A stretch of 10,635 nucleotides of DNA from Pseudonocardiaceae bacterium (lineage in GTDB: Bacteria > Actinomycetota > Actinomycetes > Mycobacteriales > Pseudonocardiaceae). Positions 1 through 6,963 of this stretch are shown here, in pieces. Numbering within the stretch: position 1 is the stretch's first letter; every line of letters begins with the position of its first letter. The DNA lies in assembly GCA_025937115.1 (NCBI GenBank), contig JAICSB010000073.1, positions 1 to 10,635 of the forward strand, written 5' to 3'. A program made the translations under genes and the position numbers. The notes below the pieces were generated by a model. That model was given only the letters and a program-made list of their open reading frames with translations. It did not search any database and was not told the DNA's origin.

Positions 1-1787
1 GGGTTGGAGGTCAGGGACACCTTCGTCTCGCCGTCGCCGAACATCCGGTAGTACTTGCCCTCGGCGCCCAGGTGGTACTTGACGTCACCGGAGCCGTGGG
101 CCTGGCCCGGGTCGACGTTGCCCTCGAACTCGCGGAAGATCTGCGAATACGGCTTGCCCACCACGTTGGCCAGCACGTTGAGCCGCCCACGGTGCGGCAT
201 GCCGAGCACCACCTCGTCCAGCTCGTACTCGGCGGCCTTGTCCAGCACGGCGTCCAGCAGCGGGATGACGGTCTCGGCGCCCTCCAGCGAGAACCGCTTC
301 TGCCCGACGTATTTCGTCTGCAGAAACGTCTCGAAGGACTCCGCGGCGTTGAGCTTGGACAAGATGTACTTCTGCTGTGCGCGGCTGGGTTTGTCGTGCA
401 CCCGCTCGACGCGCTCCTGCAACCACTGCCGCTCATCCGGTGCCAGGATGTGCATGTACTCCACCCCGACGTTGCGGCAGTAGGCGTTGCGCAGGACGCC
501 CAGGACGTCGCGCAGCTTCATGTGTGAGTGCCCGGCGAACCCGCCGACGGCGAACGTCCGGTCCAGGTCCCACAGGGTGAGGCCGTGGCTGAGCACGTCG
601 AGGTCGGGGTGTCTGCGCTGGCGATAGTTCAACGGGTCGGTGTCGGCCATCAGGTGGCCGCGGGTGCGGTAGGCGTCGATCAGCTCGAGTACCCGGGCGG
701 TCTTGGTGACCTGCCCCTCCGGGATGTCCTGCACCCAGCGCACCGGCTCGTAGGGCACCCGCAGCGAGGCGAACACGTCGTCGTAGAAATTGTCGTCGCC
801 CAGCAGTAGCCCGTGTATGCGGCGCAGGAACTCGCCGGACTCGGCGCCCTGGATGATGCGGTGGTCGTAGGTGGAGGTCAGCGTGATGATCTTGCTGATC
901 GCCATCTCGGCGAGCGCCTCGTCGCTGGCGCCCTGAAAGGCCGCCGGGTACTCCATCGCGCCGACGCCGATGATGGCGCCCTGCCCGGACATCAACCGGG
1001 GCACCGAGTGGTTGGTGCCGATGGTGCCCGGGTTGGTCAGCGTGATCGTGGTCGCCGTGAGATCCTCGGCTGTGAGTCGGCCCTCTCGGGCCTTGCGGAT
1101 GATGTCTTCGTAGGCCTGCCAGAACTGGGCGAAGGTCATCACCTCACAGCCCTTGATCGAGGTGACGACGAGGCTGCGTCCCTTGGCTGTCCTGAGGTCG
1201 ATCGCCAGCCCCAGGTTGACGTGCTCGGGTGCCACGACCGCAGGTTTGCCCTGGTCGTCGGTGGTGTAATGACGATTCATCTGCGGGTGCTCGGCCAGCG
1301 CCCGCACCGTCGCGTACCCGATGAGGTGGGTGAAGCTGATCTTCCCACCACGGGTCCGCTGAAGGTGGTTGTTGATCACAATGCGGTTGTCGACAAGTAG
1401 CTTCGCCGGTACCGCGCGCACGCTGGTGGCCGTCGGCAGCTCCAGCGAGGTCTCCATGTTCGCCACCACGCGGGCCGCCGCGCCGCGCAGCGGGGTGGTG
1501 GTGTCGTGGTGCGGATCGTGCTGCGCATGCGGGGGCCCGGCGGCATGCGCCGTGCCGGTGGCGCCGTTGGCCGGTGGCTGCGTGCGCGGGGGCTGCTTCG
1601 CCGGGGCCAGCGTGCTGGTGCGCGGAGCCTTGCCGTTGACGGTACCTTGCGATGCCAGCCGGTAGTCGGCGAAGAAGTCATGCCACGACGGGTCCACCGC
1701 CGAGGGATTGGCGAGGAACTGCTCGTACATCTCCTCGACGAGCCACTCGTTCGGGCCGAACTGCACAGGGGGGTCGCTGCGGGACAC
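1..1787 (-). CDS. kgd: 2-oxoglutarate decarboxylase/dehydrogenase E1 with fused succinyltransferase domain (Kgd), N-terminal half
   Basis: The gene runs off the left edge, so only about 595 of the usual roughly 1,230 residues are present. Known of the family: Kgd joins an E2-type succinyltransferase domain to a thiamine-diphosphate E1, decarboxylates 2-oxoglutarate in the TCA cycle, and works in the cytoplasm with Lpd and an E2 partner. Seen here: the N-terminal helix motif [12 protein letters not shown] near residue 10; a Pro/Ala/His-rich linker (about 45-100); the E2-like domain, including LTNPGTIGT and the active-site motif [13 protein letters not shown]; then E1 sequence with [19 protein letters not shown] and [13 protein letters not shown]. 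The ThDP and magnesium sites lie mostly beyond the edge. The GTG start puts eight residues before QFGPNEW, as in known Kgd proteins; a GAGG lies 12 nt upstream. An in-frame TTG at 1805 is a weaker alternative. The E2 domain is noticeably diverged from M. tuberculosis Kgd as I recall it. Confidence 0.93.
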   Translation of the reverse strand, partial: MSRSDPPVQFGPNEWLVEEMYEQFLANPSAVDPSWHDFFADYRLASQGTVNGKAPRTSTLAPAKQPPRTQPPANGATGTAHAAGPPHAQHDPHHDTTTPLRGAAARVVANMETSLELPTATSVRAVPAKLLVDNRIVINNHLQRTRGGKISFTHLIGYATVRALAEHPQMNRHYTTDDQGKPAVVAPEHVNLGLAIDLRTAKGRSLVVTSIKGCEVMTFAQFWQAYEDIIRKAREGRLTAEDLTATTITLTNPGTIGTNHSVPRLMSGQGAIIGVGAMEYPAAFQGASDEALAEMAISKIITLTSTYDHRIIQGAESGEFLRRIHGLLLGDDNFYDDVFASLRVPYEPVRWVQDIPEGQVTKTARVLELIDAYRTRGHLMADTDPLNYRQRRHPDLDVLSHGLTLWDLDRTFAVGGFAGHSHMKLRDVLGVLRNAYCRNVGVEYMHILAPDERQWLQERVERVHDKPSRAQQKYILSKLNAAESFETFLQTKYVGQKRFSLEGAETVIPLLDAVLDKAAEYELDEVVLGMPHRGRLNVLANVVGKPYSQIFREFEGNVDPGQAHGSGDVKYHLGAEGKYYRMFGDGETKVSLTSN

Positions 1788-1849
1788 TGCCGAAAGTCGC
1801 CTCAATCCGTTCTGCTGCGGGTCTGCGTCAGGGGCACGACGCAGCTTCC

Positions 1850-1855
1850 AGGCTA
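1850..1855 (-). promoter_or_regulatory. Candidate -10 element for kgd
   Basis: The minus strand reads TAGCCT, matching the mycobacterial TANNNT -10 pattern, in the context GGGGGCTAGCCTGG. It would place the transcript start near 1843 and give a leader of about 55 nt before the GTG at 1787. No TTGACA-like -35 is visible at 16-18 nt, so this rests on one hexamer. Confidence 0.35.
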
Positions 1856-1881
1856 GCCCCCGCCGCGGCGAATAAGGCGTT

Positions 1882-1903
1882 CGGCGCGACCCTTGGCGCG
1901 CCG
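1882..1903 (-). terminator. GC-rich hairpin downstream of the ABC exporter gene
   Basis: On the minus strand CGGCGCG and CGCGCCG form a 7-bp perfect stem around the 8-nt loop CCAAGGGT. It begins about 43 nt after the exporter stop codon and precedes the candidate kgd promoter. There is no U-tract, so intrinsic termination is doubtful; it may only insulate or stabilise the exporter transcript. Confidence 0.3.
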
Positions 1904-1945
1904 GTGAACGGGGCCGGACAGTCGCCGGAGCTCAAGGGCCACCCA

Positions 1946-4900
1946 CTACGCGGCGACGGTGCCGTCCGGCGAGCCCGCGGCCCACAGCCGGGCGTAGTGC
2001 CCGCCAGCCGCGAGCAGCTCGAGATGACGGCCCTGCTCCACGATCCGCCCGCCGTCGAGCACCACGATCCGGTCCGCCTTGGCGGCGGTGGCCAGCCGGT
2101 GCGCGATGACGATGGTGGTGCGGCGCGCGACGAGCCGATCCGCGGCGGCCAGCACTATCGACTCGGTGGCCGGATCCAAGGCCGCGGTGGCCTCGTCGAG
2201 TAGCAGCAGGTCAGGCTCGACCAGCTCGGCGCGGGCCAGCGCGATCAGTTGTCGCTGCCCGGCTGACAGGCCCTGCCCGCGCTCGTTGACCGGTTGGCGA
2301 AATCCGTGAGGTAGCGTGGCGACAGCGGTCAGCGCGCCGACCCGCCGGGTCGCCGCCTCCACCTCGGCGGGCGATGCCTGCGCCACGCCGTAGCTGATGT
2401 TGCCGGCGACGTCGCCGCGGAACAGGTGCGCCTCCTGCGGCACCACGCCCAGCCGGTGATGAAACGCCGCCGGGTCGAAACGGCGCACGTCGATGCCGTC
2501 GACCAGCACCGTTCCCGCCGTCGGGTCGTAAAACCTGGCCAGCAGCTTGACCACGGTGGACTTGCCGGCTCCGGTCGCCCCTACCAGCGCGACGGTCTCG
2601 CCGGGCGCGATCCGCAGTGACACCCGGTCCAGCGCGGGCGCTGCGGCACCGGGGTAGCGAAAGGTCACGTCACGAAGCTCCACCTCCCCGCGCAGCCGGG
2701 ACGGCACCGCCACGGCGTCGGGGCCCGGGGCTGGCACGGAGATCGGCGTGTCCAGCAGCTCCTTGATCCGCCGCAGCCCGACCGCGGCCTGCTGGTAGCC
2801 GTCGAAGACCTGGGACAGCTGCTGCACGGGCGCGAAGAACAGACCCAAATAGAGCAAAAAGGCGGTGAGCACCCCGGCGGTGACGGTGCCCCCGGCAACT
2901 CGGGACGCCCCGACGCCCAGGACCGCGGCGGTCGCAAGGTCCGACAGCAGCGCCACGAACGGGAAGTAGGTGGCGATGTAGCGTTGCGCGCGCAGCCGGG
3001 CGCGCCGGTAGGCGTCGCTGCGGGCGGCGAAGTCCCGGGCCGAGCGCCGCTCCCGGGTGAACGCTTGGGTCACCCGGGCACCGGAGACGTTTTCCTGCAG
3101 GTCGGCGTTGACCTCGCTGACCCGCTCCCGGGCCTCGGTGTAGGCCGCCGAGGACAGCCGCCGGAACACCACCGTGGCCGCGATCAGTACCGGCAGACCG
3201 AGCATCGCCACGGCAGCGAGCCCGGCGTTGGTGACCAGCAGCGCGACGGCCACCCCCAGGACCGTCAGCACGCTGATCAGCGCGGTGGACAACCCGGTCT
3301 GCAGGAACGTCGACAGCGCATCGACATCGGTGGTCATCCGGGTCATGATCCGGCCGGCCATCTCGCGTTCGAAATAGTCCATTCCGAGCCGCTGCAGGTG
3401 CGCGAAGCTGCGCACCCGCACCAGGTACAGCAGCGTTTCGCCAGCCCGCGCGGCGACCACCGTCTGGGCGGCGATGACCAGCCAGTCAGCAGCTACTACC
3501 CCGAACCCCACCGCCACCGCGATGACGAGTAGCTGCGGCGCGTGCCCGGTGATGGCGTCGACGGCCAGGCCGCCCAGCGCCGGGAACGCCACGGTCGCCA
3601 GCGCGTCGAGGCCCACCAGGATCGCGGTGAGGCCCAGCCAGCCCCGCACCGGTCGCAGTAACCGGCGCAGCCGAAAGTCCGGATCCGGGGCGGTCGGATC
3701 GGCGCCCCGGATGTCGGGCTGGGCGGTCGCGGGCGGCAGCGCGGCCACCGCCGCGAGCAGTTCCGGGGTCGGCCCGACGCTGCCGAGCATGCTGGCCCCC
3801 AGGCCGCCGCGTATCGCCCCAGCCGCGTTGCGGGCGGTCCGGAGCACGTCGCTGGAATCTTCCGGTGCGTCGTCAATCGGCGTGGGCGGCCAGAGCTGCG
3901 CAGTGATGCAGTCCGGGCCCGGAGGCAGTACGTCCGACGTGACGGTGGTGACGTTTTCGATCACCTCGTCGGGACCGGCGAGCAGCGCACGGAACAACGC
4001 GCAGCGAGCGGCCAGCTCGGACTGGGTCCCGACGTCGATCACCCGGCCGCCGTCGAGCACCGCGATCCGGTCGGCCAGTGCCAGCGAGGACCGGCGGTGC
4101 GCGATGAGCAAGGTGGTGCGCTGGGCCGTGACCCGGCGCAGGGTGGCGTGAATGGCGGCCTCGGTGGTGGCGTCAACCGCGGAGGTGGCGTCGTCGAGCA
4201 CGAGTATCCGCGGGTCTGACAGCAGTGCTCTGGCCAGCGCGATCCGCTGACGTTGGCCGCCGGACAGGGTCAGTCCCCGCTCGCCGACCGGGGTGTCGTA
4301 GCCCTGCGGCAGCGCGGAGATGAACTCGTGCGCCGCGGCGTCGCGTGCCGCCCGGTACACCTGCTCGTCGGTGGCATCTGGGCATCCGTAGGCGATGTTG
4401 GCCCGCACCGTGTCGGAGAACAGGAACGCCTCCTCGAACACCATCCCCAGGGCCCGGCGCAGCGACGCCAACCGCAGCCGCCGCACGTCGACGAGCTGAC
4501 CGAGCGGTCCGACCCGGATCGCGCCTTGGTGCGCCTCGTAGAACCGGGCCAGCAGCAGTGAGACGGTGGACTTGCCCGAGCCGGGCGTCCCCACCAGGGC
4601 TAGCGTCTCGCCCGGCTCGATGGCCAGGGTCATCCCTTCGAGCACCGGTTCGCTGCGGGCGTAGCCGAAGTGCACCGCGTCCAGTTGTACCGCCGGCGGA
4701 CCGTCGGGCACATCGATCGCGTCCGGTGCGTCGGTCACGTCGGGTTGAGAGTCGATCAGCTCGTAGACCCGCTCCACACCGGCTCGGGCCAGCTGCGCGA
4801 GGACCACCAGGCTGGCGATCAACCGAGCCGGTCCGACGAGCAGCGCCAGGTAGGCGGCGAAGGCCACGAAGGTCCCCAAGCTGATGTTCCCCCGCAGCGC

Positions 4901-5713
4901 CAGCAGGCCACCTAGAGCGAACACCCCCACCTGCCCCAGCGAGGGCAACGCGGCCAGCGTCGGGGCGAAGGTCGCGTTGAGCCGGGCTGAGCGCATCCGT
5001 TCGGCGAACAGCACCCGAGCCCGGTCCTCGAGCCGGGAAACGGCCCGGGCCTCCTGGCCGAAGCCCTTCACCACTCGCACGCCGGTGACGGTCTCCTCGA
5101 CATGCTCGGCGATGTCGGCAGCGCGCTGCTGAGCCGACCAGGTCGCCGGAAACAGCGTGCGCCGGGTCCTGGTGGTGACCAGCCCGGCAGCCGGCACCAC
5201 GACCAGCGCGATCAGCGTGAGCAGCGGTGACAGCCACAGCATCGCGCCCAACGCGACGGCGAGCAGTACCAGCACACCTGCCGTCAGCGGGACCACTGAC
5301 AGCAGGCCCTGCACCAGTTGCAGGTCGGAGATGGCCCGCGAGACGACCTGGCCGGTGCGCAGGCTGTCCTGCTTGGCGCCGTCGAGCTTTTGCACCGCCC
5401 GGAACACGGCATTGCGCAGGTCGTGCTGCACGTCCAGAGACAGCCGCCCACCGAGGTAGCGGCGCACGAAGGCGGTTGCGCACTGCAGCAGCGCCGCCCC
5501 GACGAGCGCGGCGACCAGGGCGCCCAATCGCGCGGTGGTATGCGCGACCGCGTCGTCCACCGCCAACCGGGTGAGCAGCGGAGTGATGGCCTCCATGCCG
5601 ACCCCGATACTGGAGGCGAGCAGAGCCGCTACGGCGACCTTCGGGTGGCGCCAGCAGGCTATCGCGAGCCGGCGGATCCAGCCGACCTGCTTCGCAGGGA
5701 TCTGCTCGGGCAC
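1946..5713 (-). CDS. Fused double ABC exporter (TMD-NBD-TMD-NBD), Rv0194-like
   Basis: A 1,255-residue inner-membrane ATP-driven exporter with both half-transporters in one chain. Order: membrane domain 1 (about 20-320); NBD1 with Walker A GTPGSGKST (375-383), signature LSGGQ (483-487), Walker B ILVLDD (503-508) and H-loop His539; a Pro/Asp-rich linker (about 580-680); membrane domain 2 (about 690-980); NBD2 with Walker A GATGAGKST (1045-1053), Gln1093, signature LSAGQ (1149-1153), Walker B ending D1173-E1174 and His1205. It closely resembles M. tuberculosis Rv0194 in length, order and motifs. Rv0194 overexpression is reported to lower susceptibility to several antibiotics; the substrate here is inferred only. 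NBD1 carries Asp508 where the catalytic Glu normally sits and Glu427 where the Q-loop Gln is expected, so one ATP site looks degenerate. The GTG start has no Shine-Dalgarno but a well-placed -10, so translation is probably leaderless. Confidence 0.95.
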   Translation of the reverse strand: MPEQIPAKQVGWIRRLAIACWRHPKVAVAALLASSIGVGMEAITPLLTRLAVDDAVAHTTARLGALVAALVGAALLQCATAFVRRYLGGRLSLDVQHDLRNAVFRAVQKLDGAKQDSLRTGQVVSRAISDLQLVQGLLSVVPLTAGVLVLLAVALGAMLWLSPLLTLIALVVVPAAGLVTTRTRRTLFPATWSAQQRAADIAEHVEETVTGVRVVKGFGQEARAVSRLEDRARVLFAERMRSARLNATFAPTLAALPSLGQVGVFALGGLLALRGNISLGTFVAFAAYLALLVGPARLIASLVVLAQLARAGVERVYELIDSQPDVTDAPDAIDVPDGPPAVQLDAVHFGYARSEPVLEGMTLAIEPGETLALVGTPGSGKSTVSLLLARFYEAHQGAIRVGPLGQLVDVRRLRLASLRRALGMVFEEAFLFSDTVRANIAYGCPDATDEQVYRAARDAAAHEFISALPQGYDTPVGERGLTLSGGQRQRIALARALLSDPRILVLDDATSAVDATTEAAIHATLRRVTAQRTTLLIAHRRSSLALADRIAVLDGGRVIDVGTQSELAARCALFRALLAGPDEVIENVTTVTSDVLPPGPDCITAQLWPPTPIDDAPEDSSDVLRTARNAAGAIRGGLGASMLGSVGPTPELLAAVAALPPATAQPDIRGADPTAPDPDFRLRRLLRPVRGWLGLTAILVGLDALATVAFPALGGLAVDAITGHAPQLLVIAVAVGFGVVAADWLVIAAQTVVAARAGETLLYLVRVRSFAHLQRLGMDYFEREMAGRIMTRMTTDVDALSTFLQTGLSTALISVLTVLGVAVALLVTNAGLAAVAMLGLPVLIAATVVFRRLSSAAYTEARERVSEVNADLQENVSGARVTQAFTRERRSARDFAARSDAYRRARLRAQRYIATYFPFVALLSDLATAAVLGVGASRVAGGTVTAGVLTAFLLYLGLFFAPVQQLSQVFDGYQQAAVGLRRIKELLDTPISVPAPGPDAVAVPSRLRGEVELRDVTFRYPGAAAPALDRVSLRIAPGETVALVGATGAGKSTVVKLLARFYDPTAGTVLVDGIDVRRFDPAAFHHRLGVVPQEAHLFRGDVAGNISYGVAQASPAEVEAATRRVGALTAVATLPHGFRQPVNERGQGLSAGQRQLIALARAELVEPDLLLLDEATAALDPATESIVLAAADRLVARRTTIVIAHRLATAAKADRIVVLDGGRIVEQGRHLELLAAGGHYARLWAAGSPDGTVAA

Positions 5714-5720
5714 GATTGCC

Positions 5721-5726
5721 AGGTTA
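5721..5726 (-). promoter_or_regulatory. -10 element of a leaderless promoter for the ABC exporter
   Basis: The minus strand reads TAACCT, seven bases, then the GTG at 5713 (TAACCTGGCAATCGTG). This TANNNT element places transcription initiation on or beside the first base of the start codon, the layout of leaderless mycobacterial mRNAs. No Shine-Dalgarno is present upstream of the GTG, which fits. Confidence 0.5.
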
Positions 5727-5779
5727 GGCGGCTGCCCTGACCGCAGGTGGGTCGTGGAACTCCGGTGCCGGCCAGTGGA

Positions 5780-6202
5780 TCAAACTTGACGGATGGAGGC
5801 TCTGCCACCTGGGTTGTGCACGGTGCCCTTGCGCGCCACGGTCTGCTCGGCAACCGCCGCCTCGAGCTGACGCGGGACCACCAGCACTTGGCGTGGTCGG
5901 CAGAAGGGATTGGAATTCTTCGCGGGCCGTTCGAGCAGCTCCGAGCCATCGCCGATGAGGTGACGGTGCGCGGTGACCCACACATCGCAGGGCCAGCGGC
6001 GGCGGCGCAGCCACCCTGAGCAGACCGGGCAGCGGCCAGTGGCGTCCGGCTGGTGTTGCACGAGCAGCTCCCGCCACCCGTCGGTGATGGTCTGGATGTG
6101 CCTGCGCGCCAACGGCGCCGACAGCGTCGCACCGGCCCGCGCGGCGATTTCCTCCACGGCCGCCAACCGCTCCAACACCGCTCGCCGCACCCGACGATCC
6201 AC
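5780..6202 (-). CDS. Small Cys/His-rich (zinc-ribbon-like) protein of unknown function
   Basis: A 140-residue soluble protein with no signal peptide or membrane segment. The N-terminal half looks helical and charged (VLERLAAVEEIAARAGATL). The centre holds C58-P-V-C61, then W70-P-C72 and H79-R-H81, a set of Cys and His residues that could bind one zinc ion. The GRCPVCSGWLR and RWPCDVWVTAHRHLI segments resemble short actinobacterial hypothetical proteins that I recognise only loosely, with no known role. The GTG start is well supported: AGGAGG lies six bases upstream. The C-terminal 60 residues are basic and low in recognisable features. It precedes the exporter gene on the same strand by 66 nt, but the exporter seems to have its own promoter. 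The overlapping longer frame (226 residues) lacks such a start and is a shadow. Confidence 0.75.
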   Translation of the reverse strand: MDRRVRRAVLERLAAVEEIAARAGATLSAPLARRHIQTITDGWRELLVQHQPDATGRCPVCSGWLRRRRWPCDVWVTAHRHLIGDGSELLERPAKNSNPFCRPRQVLVVPRQLEAAVAEQTVARKGTVHNPGGRASIRQV

Positions 6203-6208
6203 TACCTA

Positions 6209-6214
6209 CCTCCT
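6209..6214 (-). promoter_or_regulatory. Ribosome binding site fixing the start of the Cys/His-rich protein
   Basis: A perfect AGGAGG on the minus strand lies 6 nt before the GTG at 6202. It is the strongest Shine-Dalgarno in the window and decides both the reading frame and the start. Confidence 0.8.
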
Positions 6215-6298
6215 CGTCGCTCCCCGACCTGACCGAGGCGCACCTGCCCTGCATAACGACTCGGTCGAAACGCCGTGACGCCGCTGTGCACTGTCTAC

Positions 6299-6318
6299 CG
6301 GACTTCGCACGCGGACTT
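6299..6318. repeat. Direct heptamer repeat
   Basis: CGGACTT occurs at 6299-6305 and 6312-6318, separated by CGCACG, giving a 13-bp period. It lies about 100 bp upstream of the Cys/His-rich gene start and could be a regulator site, but with only two short copies chance is possible. Confidence 0.3.
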
Positions 6319-6326
6319 AAACCCCC

Positions 6327-6353
6327 CTCACCCTGGCATCGCGATGGTGTGAG
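6327..6353. repeat. Imperfect 27-bp dyad, possible operator
   Basis: The palindrome CATCGCGATG (6337-6346) is flanked by CTCAC (6327-6331) and GTGAG (6349-6353). The flanks are complementary but unequally spaced (5 and 2 nt). It sits in the divergent promoter region, where a dimeric repressor site would be expected. No known operator was recognised. Confidence 0.35.
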
Positions 6354-6379
6354 GTGATCATTCGGATCGGTGCAACGAT

Positions 6380-6402
6380 CGAGCGACGCTCGTGTGACGA
6401 GC
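6380..6402. repeat. Overlapping inverted repeats with a shared arm
   Basis: CGAGCG (6380-6385) is complementary to CGCTCG (6387-6392). The same right arm, as GCTCG (6388-6392), is complementary to CGAGC (6398-6402) across TGTGA. The two pairings cannot form together. The first has a one-base loop, so as RNA it would open partly; as DNA it is a 13-bp palindrome that could be a protein site. Confidence 0.35.
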
Positions 6403-6605
6403 ATATTGCGAGGTCAGCAGCCTAGGTATGGCATCGATGCGACCTGGGTAGCCGTCGACATACGGTCCAGTGTCCGGGGTCTGTCACCGTCGGTGATCGC
6501 GTCACGGCGCAAGTGCACCCGGATTGCCTAGTATTCGCGCCGGAGCCCACCGAGGGCGTCGGCGGCTCGTCCCTACGCGGATAGTCCGGGTTGATCCGAC
6601 CAAAA

Positions 6606-6611
6606 TAAAGT
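6606..6611 (+). promoter_or_regulatory. Candidate -10 element for the ferredoxin gene
   Basis: TAAAGT fits TANNNT and lies in the locally A-rich run CAAAATAAAGT. It predicts a transcript start near 6618 and a leader of about 32 nt that includes the GAGGAGG site. The TTGATC at 6591-6596 is too close to serve as its -35, so the assignment is weak. Confidence 0.3.
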
Positions 6612-6637
6612 CGAGCCCCACCGTCGAACCGCCAGCC

Positions 6638-6644
6638 GAGGAGG
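6638..6644 (+). promoter_or_regulatory. Ribosome binding site fixing the ferredoxin start
   Basis: GAGGAGG ends 5 nt before the GTG at 6650. It selects this GTG over upstream in-frame starts, which would add about 42 residues unlike any ferredoxin. Confidence 0.75.
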
Positions 6645-6649
6645 ACGCA

Positions 6650-6841
6650 GTGCGCGTCGAGGTCGATCCGACCATGTGCGAAGGCCACGGGCAGTGCAAC
6701 GCCGTCGCGCCCGAGATCTACGACTTGGATGAGGGTGGCTACTGCCTGATCAACAACTCGGAGGTCCCCCGCGATCTGGAGTCCCAAGCCGAGCAAGGAG
6801 CCCTGGCTTGTCCGATGCTGGCCATCACGATCACTCGCTGA
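6650..6841 (+). CDS. Small P450-type ferredoxin, 3Fe-4S or variant cluster
   Basis: A 63-residue acidic cytoplasmic electron carrier. Cluster ligands are C10-x2-H13-x2-C16 and C54-P55, so His13 stands where a regular 4Fe-4S ferredoxin has its second Cys. Known: mycobacterial ferredoxins that serve cytochromes P450 share this short C-x2-X-x2-C ... C-P layout with a variable third position. The opening MRVEVDPTMCEGHGQC and the APEIYDLDEGG segment are typical. An extra Cys32 is not part of the usual ligand set. The start is set by GAGGAGG 5 nt upstream. No P450 or ferredoxin reductase gene lies within the window, so its partner is unknown; it appears to be a single-gene unit. Family assignment is secure; cluster type is inferred. 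Confidence 0.93.
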   Translation: MRVEVDPTMCEGHGQCNAVAPEIYDLDEGGYCLINNSEVPRDLESQAEQGALACPMLAITITR

Positions 6842-6846
6842 GCGTT

Positions 6847-6865
6847 GCGGGCCGAGCCGTCCCGC
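6847..6865 (+). terminator. Weak hairpin after the ferredoxin gene
   Basis: GCGGG and CCCGC pair around a 9-nt loop, six bases after the ferredoxin stop codon. The stem is only 5 bp and no U-run follows, so termination is possible but not shown. Confidence 0.25.
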
Positions 6866-6963
6866 CCGTATGTCGTTGCCTCGGTGAATTAGCGCACTTG
6901 GCCGACGCTCAATCTGCGTCGTTCAGGTGATGTTTGGGCGGCGCAGGCACGAAAGGGCTTATC

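Larger units (their letters stand above)
6203..6649. other. Divergent intergenic region with several dyads, no gene seen
   Basis: This 447-bp gap separates the minus-strand Cys/His-rich gene from the plus-strand ferredoxin gene and should hold both promoters. Open frames across it are short or lack a ribosome binding site and recognisable protein. It contains the repeats listed separately at 6299-6318, 6327-6353 and 6380-6402, plus a small dyad TCACC-GTC-GGTGA at 6484-6496. No clear -10 for the minus-strand gene was found. Confidence 0.6.

Noticed and set aside
813..1400. 195-codon open frame on the plus strand
   Set aside because: It lies opposite the conserved kgd coding sequence and is explained by high GC leaving few stop codons.
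4173..5483. 436-codon open frame on the minus strand
   Set aside because: It is an out-of-frame shadow of the exporter gene: Arg/Gly/Ala-rich, without any recognisable domain, while the exporter frame carries complete ABC motifs.
6284..6325. SigF-like promoter on the minus strand (GGTTT ... CGGTAG)
   Set aside because: The spacing is 18 or more and the -10 part departs from GGGTAT, so it does not meet the consensus.
5724..6404. 226-codon minus-strand frame longer than the chosen Cys/His-rich gene
   Set aside because: It has no ribosome binding site at its start and a low-complexity product; the 140-codon frame has a perfect AGGAGG.
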